Assembly (NCBI GenBank): GCA_944472155.2
Contig: OX235273.1
Location: 108,274,582 to 108,338,581, forward strand
DNA length: 64,000 nucleotides
Direction of reading: 5' to 3'
From: Trichobilharzia szidati
Lineage: Eukaryota; Platyhelminthes; Trematoda; Strigeidida; Schistosomatidae
Below, in pieces: positions 28,401 to 40,400 of the stretch. The position numbers and the translations under genes were made by a program. A model generated the notes under the pieces. That model was not told the origin of the DNA and ran no database searches. It saw only the letters and a list, made by a program, of their open reading frames with translations. Each line of letters starts with the position of its first letter. The stretch's first letter is position 1.

Positions 28401-31400
28401 AGGACCTTCCGGTTACAAGGCAAGCTGGCTCGTATACCATTCAGCCACTCATTGGGACCCGATTCAGTCACCAGTCCATGAATTTAGCGCCACCACTGAC
28501 CAATGTCATCGGTGGAAGTTAGAATTCATGGGCCATTGAATCGGGTCCCAGTGGCTGAATGGTATACGAGCCAGCTTGCCTTGTGACCGGAAGGTCCTGG
28601 GTTCGAAGATTGTTGGTGGGTGTGTAGTGCCGATGATTCCGATGAAACAGCTGTCTGATATACTCCCTGGTTTTCAATGGTTCTCTAACTGATATCAATC
28701 CGTGATCAACTTGTAAAACACAAAATTAATCCTTATAAACCAACTATATAAAATATATTTGTTTGTTTTTTTTCATCAGTGTGAATAACATTCATTCATT
28801 CTCTCTGTCTTTTTCACTTATTATTGGTGTAGGTACATGGAACTTTAGGTTTGGTACGCAATAGTATTGGTGAGAATGCATATGTTAGCGATGAAATAGT
28901 TACTTCACGCGCTGGTGTTCGAGTTCGTGTGAATAATACTGACGCTGAAGGTAGAATGGTTATGACTGATTTATTGTGTGAAGCGAAAGAGAAGGTAAGC
29001 GGGAAGTATTTTGCATGAGACAGTATTATTATTATTATTGTAATATTACTATCTTTGTCTTGTATATATTCTTATTTATACAATTATTAGCATAATTTTC
29101 TTAACTATCCGTTTGTTTAATGTGTTCCCCTACTATCTAATATATTTGTGTACTTGTCTATGTTATAATTATACATGGATTAAGAGGTGCTCGAGAGAAG
29201 CAAACCTGGGAATGCCAGTCAGGCTTTAGGGCAAGAAGAGAGTGTATTGCTCATATCTTTACACTTTGACAGATGTTCTGGAATGTAGGCATACTTATTG
29301 GTGTCCAATACTTACTGCATTTTCAAGTGTTGGTTTGTAGGGATTTGATTGATTACAGGATTTTCATCATAAGCTGACATTAGTTAGAGAACCATTGGAA
29401 AACCTGGGAGTACTGGACAGCTGTTTCGTCCTAGTTTGGGACTCTTCAGCAGTACGTACCCACCGGGATTCGAACCCAGGACCTTCTGGTTTACAAGGCG
29501 AGCTCGTATACCATTAAGCCGCTGGGACCCGATCCAATGGCCCATGAATTCTAACTTCTGCCAATTCACGACATAGCGCGACCCCTAGCCAATGTCTTCG
29601 GCGAGTATTTGTCCTCACACCCGACCTGCTGCACCCTACTGGTCACGACTTCTCACTAGAACCCCAGGTAACTGCCTACCTGAATAGGGCAAGTCGCTAG
29701 TGAGCATCTCATTGATATTCAAGTGTTGGTTTGTAGGGATTTGATTGATTACAGGATTTTCATCATGAGCTGACATTAGTTTCTTTACTTGAAGGCGGAT
29801 TTTGATTCCGTCGACTTGGAGGTGTTGTGACAACATATCTCTGTAAAGGGAGTACCGTGAAAGTATGTCACATTAATCAAGACATACATCTGTGAAGGAG
29901 TTTACAGAAAGTTGTCTTTTGAATTCATGACAACCAGTGGTGTCCTCATTTTTGTTTGATTTCATTTTAGATGTACTAATGGGTATGATCCTAGTTGACT
30001 TTAGTGACTTAGGGATTGACTTTTTACCAGGGCACAGTTTCATTGACTTTGCAGATAATACTATCCTTCTAGGTGAAGACGTTGACAAAATGCAAAGTTG
30101 TCTAAACATCTTGGGTGGAGATCTTCGAATGTTTGGGGCTTGCGATTCTCCCCCCACCCCCTGTCAAATGTAAGGTGATGCAGCATTTATGACCGGATTA
30201 CACTGACCTTTATTTCAAAGATAAGTAGGATCAAGTAGTTGTGTGGCTCATAGCCTGATACACGGAAGATCTCTGCCGAGTAACTGAGGTTCAAAGGCTA
30301 ACACAACAGTGTATATATTGTTCTTTTGTGTATTTTTCTTTTTATAGGCATTAAATGTTCCGAATGCACGATTACTGACAATTGCTACACTGACTGGTCA
30401 TGTTGGATTATGCTATGGACCGGGTTACACGGTAATTATTTTGCACTGTTTTGCTTTTAAAAGAATTGTTCTTATCGTTTCTTATTTTTGCACTGTTTAT
30501 TATTATGAACGTCATTGTGATAAGCTCCTTTCAAATTACTTTTGTTTACTGGATATACCCCACAGTGTATAAAACGGTATTGTTTACTGGATGGCAAAGT
30601 TTCGAACATAATTTATTTCTTGTTTATAATCGTACCAACTGTACACAACTACCAAACTTCAATTTTATGGTTCTCGTTCTCCTAACAGAAGACAAGGGCC
30701 AGGCAACAGATCGTTTATTGAGAAAACCAAGAGATATTTATAGATTTTTATTCGTTATTGTTAGCAGAGAGGTAACGTCTTCTGATTGGTTGTTTTCCTG
30801 CTGAAGGTTACTCTGTCATCTCTTTGTGGCCGTTCCTTTGAAGGTCAGACCATATATCTGCTAATCGTACCCGCCCACGCAAAGTCTGCTGTGATTGGTT
30901 GTTGAGTTCGTCTTTGTTCTTGTTTTTTTCTCATGACCCAGATTTCGGACGTAAACATTGACGTAAATTGCTGTCTACCAATTTTGTCTTGCAGACAGCT
31001 CTCACCACAACTACACTGCCTTGATAAGTGAAGGAAATGACCTCTTTCAAATTTCTTCCGTTGATAGTGGTTGGTGCTTGCTGTTGTTGTTTTGTTGTCT
31101 TTATCACCTCCATCTTTATGTTTCAGTTAAAGTCCTGTCTTCATCGTCTGCATCTTCTACCAACTTGCTGGTTTTCTCCTGTAAATATTTGAGTTTGTGT
31201 GACATTAGACATAAGTCGTCCGAGAGGTTCAGATATTTTAGATTCTTCTAGTCAGTCGAATGTATTCCTGTCTTCCGTATCATCCAGTTCACCACATTAA
31301 GGAATATCATCGGTAATGTTAGGCAGGCAGTTTTGTCTAACTCCTGTCTTCACTTCAAAGGCTTCGTAGAGTTAGTAGACTTTGGTCTTCCTTTCTAAAT

Positions 31401-34400
31401 GGTGGTCTCACGTATCCACATGTTCATAACCTCTGCTAGGTAGGTTTTGTTCACCACCTTCACACGGCGCAGGTGCTCTTCACAAAAAATGAAATGGTGA
31501 ATGCGAAAGTCTGACGCTTACATCCAGACTGGTAGGCATGCAAGTGTACCTAGGGGAGGAGCTGGTAAACTCTGATTCCAAACCCATGGTAGTGTACATG
31601 GATTCCAGAATCTGAAAGGATCGATTAGAGTATGAGTCTGTTTCAGTTACCGGTAATCGTGGGAACGCTACTGTACTTACTGCCTTGTAGATGACACTTC
31701 AATTCCAAAGACTTCGGGGTGACCTCTTAAGACCGATCACCTACTTCGATTTCGGGCGTCTCAGCAGTATTCCAGCCCTCGTACATTTTTTTGTGTTCAT
31801 TATGTTATGCTTTCATTTCTCTCAAGTCTGTGTGGAGGTCAACAGCACTTCAGCATGAAAAACAAGATGCGGATTTTCAACTCCAATGTGAAGTCAGTGC
31901 TACTATACGGATCAGAGACTTGCACTGCGTGTCACGAAGGGCACTTCGAACAAACTATAGACTTTCATCAACAGCTGTCTTCGCTCAATACTACTCAAGA
32001 TCAGATGGCTGGCCAGAAAAGATCAGCAATAGTGAGGGATCTCTGGGAGCGAATCAACCAACCCAGCGGGAACCGATTGTGCAACAAATATGCAGGAAGA
32101 AATGGAGATGGATTGGCCATACTCTGAGAAAACCATCAAGTGAGTAACATCCCACGCCAGGCTGTTGAGTGGAATTCGAATGGCAAGCGGCGATTTCGTC
32201 GTCAGTGCGAGGGTGACATGGAGGAGGTCATGTGAAGAGGAGATGAAAGCATGTGAGCATACGTGGGCCAGGTGAAAAGGTTGTCAGAGAACCGAACGCA
32301 ATGGAGACGTTCGCCTGAAGCCCTATGTTCCTCTAGGAACTAGAGGAAACAATAATAATAATAATAAGTGAATATTTTATATCCTTATACAAAATGTTTC
32401 ATTTCACTTCTGATGATCTCTTTGTTGTTTCTGTCTTTTTTTAAACGATAGGGTATTGTTTGTAACGGTCCAGCCAGAGAGCTTGAAGAAGACTATAACT
32501 ATCAATTCGCCGGTTCATTATTAGGCGAAATGCATGAAGTAAGCAGCAATTTATCTTATCATATTCACTCATTATATGGTATTTTATTATTATTATTGTT
32601 TCATTGGGTTCCGAGTGTAATATAGACCTTCAACAGAGGACATCTGTATTTTCCATTCTGTTCCTCTAAAGAATTTACTGGTCATAATCATATCAATTAG
32701 TTACACTGTCTCATGATTTGCTTTATATGTTGGTTTATCTATCTCTCTCTCTTTCTCTTCTCCTTGTTGTTTGTTGCCACTTTCCATATCTCCCGTATAG
32801 GCGTTGCGTCATTTCGATTACACGTGTGCAGTGTTGACTCGATAAACCTCCTTCTCTCTCTCCACTTAACTATACAATTGTTTAATACTCTCACTCTGTC
32901 TCATCCTATTTTGTGATGATATGCAAGTGAATGCAGTGCAATAGCCTAGCTGTTTTCTAGATTAATTTAACTTAACAGGATCAATCTAGATAAATTTTGA
33001 TGTCCCAATAATCTAATTGACCCCGATCTATAAGTTTGACCTATGTAATCGACTTCACTCACAATCATTACATGGTATTTGGTAAATTATATTGTTTTTC
33101 TACATTGGGATTCATCAGTTCTTTAAACCGACAAAGTTTATCTCTCAGAGAGGTGGTTGGTTGGTTGGTTGGTTTAAATGCCACTCTAATTTCAGCCTCA
33201 TTGAGAATCCTGTATACGGTCTCTGATGTTCTTTCTCTATTTGGCAGTACTACAGAGGCTTCAAATGCTATATTATTTTTGTCCTTTCCATTGCTAATCT
33301 TATTTTTACTCTGGGTGCTCACACATTTCTGAATAAATCCTGGTGGGTAGTTAGTCGTTAATAATATTTTGTGTGTGTGTGTGTGTACATGAGGTTTGTC
33401 AAGTTTAGATAATTAATCAGGTAATCCAAGACTGATCTAATATAGAAACAAAGTTAATTAGACAGCAACTAAAGTAAGATTGAGTTAGTAAGTTAGATGA
33501 CGTAATATAATTAACTAAGATGTTTCAGGGTAGCAACAGAGGTAATTACAGGTAGAGACTAAGTAGAAGTGGGGTAGAGAATAATGCCATTTAAATTAGA
33601 ACTGAAATTTAGCAAATAAGTTGGATGAAGTAACATAAATGACTAGAAATTGAGCGTTGGTCAAGCCAGTAACGGTGGTAATGAGGTGCAGAAATTAAAT
33701 CGGGTGGGGGTAGAGAACAAGAAGGTTGAAAATGTAAAATAATACAATTGAGAAGACAAAATAATACTAATGAAGAGACAGAAGAGAAAAGGATTAGGTA
33801 GAATTTACCTGTCGGGTAATAAGATAGATTACGTCCATTGCAAGTGTAGTGATTGAACGAACTTCTTCTGTATGCAGAGTTCAGGAATCGCCAGAGTTAG
33901 GTAATTTTTTTATTCCTTCACGTTCCCAGTGAAAAGTAGGGCTAGAGGCTTGAAGTTTCTCTAGCAGTGTTTATTTTTACAGGATGGGGTTGCTAGCCTC
34001 ATACCCAACCTTTCCTCCTTACCAGCTATTATTACTGGTAAATGAGTGTGTCTGTGGCCGGGGATCGAACCCCAGACCATGTGCATGGTCAGCGAGCGTC
34101 CTAACCGCTGTGTCACCGACACACAGAGTTAGGTAATAAGATGAATAATTTATTGAATGAGTTGTAGTCAGGATGTGCATAGAGACGGAGGTAAATATGA
34201 AATCACGTGTTCTCCATCTCAAATTGAACAATGATACCTTAAATGACTAAATCAGTAGGATTACTGCAACTACGACTCCTACTCTTGACGTGAAATAAGC
34301 TGTTACTTCTCGAATTGATTAATTTCCCCTTTATCTTCACTAACCTCGCCTAGCTTACTAGCCGGTTCTAAGTCTGGGAAAAAGGGGCAGGTGGTTGATC

Positions 34401-37400
34401 GTGTGGCTGGCGATTCTACCTCAGAAAATCAACTAGTTCGCCACTGAAACTTCAAAAAATAAGCCTATTCTTCGCTGGAGATTGGAGAGATGCAATGACG
34501 CACTCTGGTGTGGAAGCCATCGTAAAGCCAGTCAACCGATGTGTTTTCTTTCGATGAAAGCAAAATTAAGCATGGGGACATAATATTAACCTTATTTTTT
34601 GTAAACCTTGACTCTTTGTTTTCTTTGTTTATAAATCTAGCATTTCTTTGAAAAACTCCTATGCAACTATTAAGAGTTTGGTTTTAGGGATTTGATTTGT
34701 CGCAAGTACGGTCACAGACCGATATCAATTAGGGGGGAGGGGGGGTGACGGTTGAACAGCTATGTCGTCCTGGTTTGGGATTCATTGACAGTAAGCGCCC
34801 ACCGTCAGGGTTCAAACCCAAGAAGACCTTCTAGTTACAAGACGAGCTTGTAGACCATTCAGTCTTACATAATAATTCCTTATTTTCCTTTGTTTCTGTG
34901 TGCGCAACCTGACTACAACTCATTCAATAAATTATTCATCTTATTACCTAACTCTGATGACTCGCTTATTTATCTCCTCTTTCTTATGCATTGATGAATA
35001 TTAAAATCTGTGACTATGGCAACTCATCCATCAGCTATGTTACTATCCTCATTCCACGAAATAATCGATTATAAATGCTATTGTGTACAGTTAAAGAAGA
35101 AGAAATTGAATTCGCTGAGAGGAGTCTCTTTGCTGAACTACTTGTTGTTTTGTTCTTTTCACTGATGTTTTGAGGATATGTGACATCTCTCGATGGTCTC
35201 CTCAGTGTATAGAAAATCAAAACAAGTGGTGATTCAGCGAAGAGACTCTTTTCAACAACCAATTTATTATCAAGCTGTGCAATCGTATACAATGTAGTTT
35301 TAAGAAACTATATCAGGTGAGAGAGAGAACTGAATCATTGGTGTAAATGCATAAAATAATAATAATAATAGTAGTAGTAGTAGTAGAAGTAGTAGTAGTA
35401 TGAAATGCAATTAAAATGTTTGTGATGTCATAATCATAGTTGAATGTCAAGTGCCAAAACAATTATTGTCATATGTAGGATAATTCATAAGATGTATAGA
35501 TGTTGAAAAAGGGGTGTACAATTATGGGATTTACAGGTAAATGAAATACAAACAAAAACGCCCATTAAAATTTTCGAAAGAATGGAAACTGAACAAAGAG
35601 TACTCTTTTCGATAACTTCTTCATCAGGCTCTACAGTTATATACACAATATAGTGAATGTCTGTCTGTCTGGATTCAACATAGAACTTGGCACCGAAGTG
35701 CACCAGTTCGAGTTGCCACGTTCCAAACAGCACACAAAGGTAGACAAGAAAATGAGTGAAGAGAATCAATAGAGTTTTGACAAGTATAAGAGTGAAACAG
35801 AATGAGTAATGGTAGAAAGGAGTATGAAGGTTAAAGAGACTGAATACATCTGCGCCATTGACAACGATTTTGAGCCATGTCACCTATTGTCTCCAGCCAT
35901 TGATTCTTAGAGTCCCGAGGGCCCCTACCCGGAAGGTGTCTTGAATCCATCCAGTTGTCCAAAGTTCTGCATACCCATGCTGCATTAGAGCAGCTAACCA
36001 AATGTTCCGCTCAGCACATCACCAATAGTTGAACTAAAGATGATGTGCATATGCGCCTAATAAAAAGTTTCCTACGTGTGAAAAATGGTGTGACCTTCTC
36101 TCCGATTGGCCGAGAGAGCAAGGAAGTCTGGAATTTTCCTACCCTATTGATTAGTCATTCACATGATAGTAGGCCGCCTATACATACATATAAACATGTG
36201 AATAATTCTAAGTGAAAAATGGGAATACCCGTATACCTTCTAAAATTATTATCTCCGCTATGGCAGGTGCTATGGGGACGGGACCGGTACCAATCGATTT
36301 GTCTCGTCGAGCTGAATCGAATGGTGCATAGAACGAGTGAATGAATTAATTAGTGTTATGAACAACATTAATGTTGTTGAAATAACATTCAATCAATAAT
36401 ATTGATAGATTACAGCTCAGTAGCATCAACATAAAATAAGCTGAATGTCAGAAAAATTATGAAAGATAACAACACAAATTCATGAATTTATAAGTTCTAC
36501 TGAAGGTCGGGCAGTAATAGGGGCTGGACCTGCTTCTTTTGCACACAGAGCACTGGTTGTTTGAGGCGAATTGCAATAGCCTCTGCTGTTTGGAGCATGA
36601 GGTGCTTCGATGATTTTGGCAATTTATTTGTAACCCGGTAGATTATAGAGAAGGATTCTTCCACGCTGGCTTTGTGGCCGGTTTGCACCAGATGGTCCAA
36701 TATCGAGCTGTTAATGGTTTTAACAACACCTTTACTTAGCCATAGTGGGACAATATACCAGTGATTTCGGCAAAGCCTCCAAGTCTGTGGGAAACTATCC
36801 CGCCAGCACGCGTTAGCGCCAACCGTCGCCGGTGGCACTAGCCGCTTACTTTACATCCATGATGTAATGAGCCAGACTAGATATCTAGTCGACACAGGCG
36901 CCGAAGTCAGCGTCCTTCCTGCTACATCAGCAGATCGACAGAAGGAACCTAACTTCAACTTACAGGCTGCAAATGGAAAACCAATTGCAACCTATAGTCA
37001 GACCGTAGGTTTACGCAAACCTATTCAGTGGATTTTCCTTCTTGCTGACGCCACAATGCCCATCATCGGCACGGACCTACTCAATCATCATGATTTGCTC
37101 GTAGACGTCCGCCGTAAACGACTAATTGACAACACTACTAGTCTGTCTATAAAAGGCATCACCTACATAGGCCCCAGCTTGTCAATCGTTAAGATGAAAG
37201 CAATCCTCGATCCAACTTCTCAACCGATTGTTCACAAATATCCGGAACTCAATTGCCCATCTAACGATCTCCCGTGCATAACCAGCAATGTTATGCACCA
37301 CATCATAACCTCAGGACAGCCCGTGACATCTAAAGCACGACGACTGGCCCCTGACAAACTGAGAATTGCTAGAAATGAATTCGATCATATGCTCACCCTT

Positions 37401-40400
37401 GGCATCATTCGGCCATCGAATAGTCCATGGGCATCCCCATTGCATATGGTACCGAAAAAGGATAGTAACGATTGGCGACCCACTGGTGATTACCGGCGAG
37501 TGAACGCCAAAACAACCCCTGATTGCTACCCTTTGCCTCACATCCACGACTTGACGACAACGTTATCTGGAGCATCTATATTCTCAAAAATCGACTTGGT
37601 TAAAGCGTATAACCAAATCCCGATGGCAACGGAAGATATTCCGAAAACGGCTATCATCACACCTTTCGGACTTTTCGAATTCCTACGTATGCCATTCGGC
37701 CTCCGGAATGCGGCCCAAACATTCCAACGCTTCATCAATGAAGTATTTCGCGGTCTCGACTTTGTATATGCATACTTAGACGACTGCCTCATTGCCAGTC
37801 CAGATAAGGAAACTCACCTTAGACACTTGGACTTGGCATTTGAAAGGTTACGCCAACATGGTGTTACCATCAATATCCAAAAGTGTCAAGTAGGCGTTGA
37901 CTCACTCGATTTTCTGGGTCACACTATTGACTGTCAGGGCATTCACCCACTGGCTACTAAAGTCGAAGCGATACTGAACTTTCCGGAGCCAAAGACAGTG
38001 AAATGTCTTCGCACTTTTAACGGCTTGGCAAGTTATTACCGACGATTTATTCCTAACTGTGCTTCTCTGATTCAGCCATTAACAGACCTCCTTCAAGGGA
38101 ATAACAAGTCTATCGAATTCGACGCGTCTTCTCGACATGCTTTTACTCAGGTAAAGAAAGCTATTGCAGATGCCACCCTTCTTATGTATCAGGACCCAAC
38201 GGCACCGTTAAGTATCTCAGTTGATGCATCAGACACTGCAATCGGCGCAGTTCTGCAACAACTAGTTAACAAAGAGTGGCAACCACTCGCCTTTTTCTCG
38301 AGGCGCCTTCAATTAGCCGAAACGAAGTACAGCACATTTGGAAGAGAACTTCTAGCTATGTACTGTGCTATACGCCATTTTCGACATTCAGTTGAGGGTC
38401 GTGAATTCATAATTTTCACTGACCACAAACCTCTGACGTACTCTCTGAACTCAACTTCAGATAAGTATTCACCCAGAGAATCACGACAACTGGATTGCGT
38501 TTCTCAGTTTGCATCGGATATTCGACATGTATCCGGAGTGAACAACACTGTGGCAGATGCCTTGTCATGTATTTGTTCCTTCACCCAAATCGACGGCATA
38601 GACCTTGTAAAACTGGCTCGTCTTCAAAAAGAAGATACCGAGCTTCAGCATGAGTTGTCGAAAACAACTCTACAGTTAGCCGAGAAACCCTTAGGTATAG
38701 GAAAAGATACTATTCTCTGCGACATTTCCACCAGTACTCCTCGCCCTATCGTGCCTAAAAGTTATCGCCGTAACGTCTTCAATACGTTGCATGGCTTATC
38801 ACACCCAGGTATTCGAGCTACCGTCAAACTCGTAACTAGTCGGTTTTGTTGGCCTGGTATTAATAAGGAAGTAAGAGAATGGGCACATACGTGCTTAGCT
38901 TGCCAAAAGTGCAAGGTAATAAGACACACCAAAAGTCCCCTTGGCACCTTTCTTATCCCCGGTGCCCGTTTCGAACACGTCCATATAGATTTAGTTGGAC
39001 CCCTTCCAGAATCTCATGGATATACCTATATGTTAACCTGCATCGATCGCTTCACACGATGGCCTGAAGCAGTACCCCTCAAGGATATATCTGCTGAAAC
39101 CGTCGCACGCGTCTTTGTAGAAAGATGGATCGCAAACTTTGGATGCCCATATTCCATAACAACTGATCGTGGGCGGCAATTCGAAAGCGGTTTATTCTTC
39201 GCTCTAACTAAAATCCTTGGTTGCATGCATTTTCGAACAACAGCCCACCATCCACAAGCTAATGGTATGGTAGAACGTCTACACAGACAGTTAAAAGCTG
39301 GTTTATCAGCTGCAAATAACACCCATTGGACTGAATCCCTCCCGTTAGTTCTCCTAGGGATACGAAACGCTTTAAAAACCGATTCTGGTTGTACTACCTC
39401 TGAGCTAGTATATGGCACGACACTACGACTGCCAGGTGAGTTTGTTTCTCCCTCGAGCTTCCCACCAGCAGTAGATCACTCCTCATACGTCAGTAGGCTT
39501 ACAAACGCTATGCGTTCAGTTAAACCTGCTCCCTTTCGACCACAGTCCACTGATGTTTTCGTCCACCCCTGTTTAGAAACTTCTTCACACGTATTTGTTC
39601 GTCGCGACTCTGTGCGTCGCCCTCTAGAACCCCCCTATGACGGACCATATAATGTAATTAAACGTACGAATAAATTCTTTGTTTTAGACAAGAAAGGCCG
39701 CGGAGACACCGTCAGTATCGACCGTCTGAAACCGGCTTACTTGGAAGGTAATCCTATTAGCCTAGAGCTAAACGTACCCCATAATCCACAAGTAATAGAA
39801 TATCCTGTAGTCTTCGAAGAACTTCCTAGCACGGCGAAAGCCACCGAAACTTCGGTCGAAGACTCTAAGAAAACGCGTTTCGGTGGCTTTCGCCGTGCTA
39901 GGGAGTTCTTCGAAGACTAAAGGAGATTCAATTACTTGTGGATTATGGGGTACGTTTAGCTCTAGGCTAATAGGATTACCTTCCAAGTAAGCCGGTTTCA
40001 GACGGTCGATACTGACGGTGTCTCCGCGGCCTTTCTTGTCTAAAACAAAGAATTTATTCGTACGTTTAATTACTTTATATGGTCCGTCATAGGGGGGTTC
40101 TAGAGGGCGACGCACAGAGTCGCGACGAACAAATACGTGTGAAGAAGTTTCTAAACAGGGGTGAACGAAAACATCAGTGGACTGTGGTCGAAAGGGAGCA
40201 GGTTTAACTGAACGCATAGCGTTTGTAAGCCTACTGACGTATGAGGAGTGATCTACTGCTGGTGGGAAGCTCGAGGGAGAAACAAACTCACCTGGCAGTC
40301 GTAGTGTCGTGCCATATACTAGCTCAGAGGTAGTACAACCAGAATCGGTTTTTAAAGCGTTTCGTATCCCTAGGAGAACTAACGGGAGGGATTCAGTCCA

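Larger units (their letters stand above)
34355..39850 (+). repeat. Left arm of an 11-kb inverted repeat
   Basis: The 5.5-kb arm runs from TTACTAGCCGGTTC to GCCACCGAAAC and is matched in reverse complement by 39877-45355. It holds a SINE relic, a trinucleotide repeat, an RTE-like 3' end, a Penelope-like fragment and Gypsy pol. The arms differ by scattered substitutions and small indels. Confidence 0.9.

Noticed and set aside
39026..39418. 130-codon - strand ORF in the Gypsy integrase
   Set aside because: Shadow of the integrase reading frame; similar shadows appear in all three copies.
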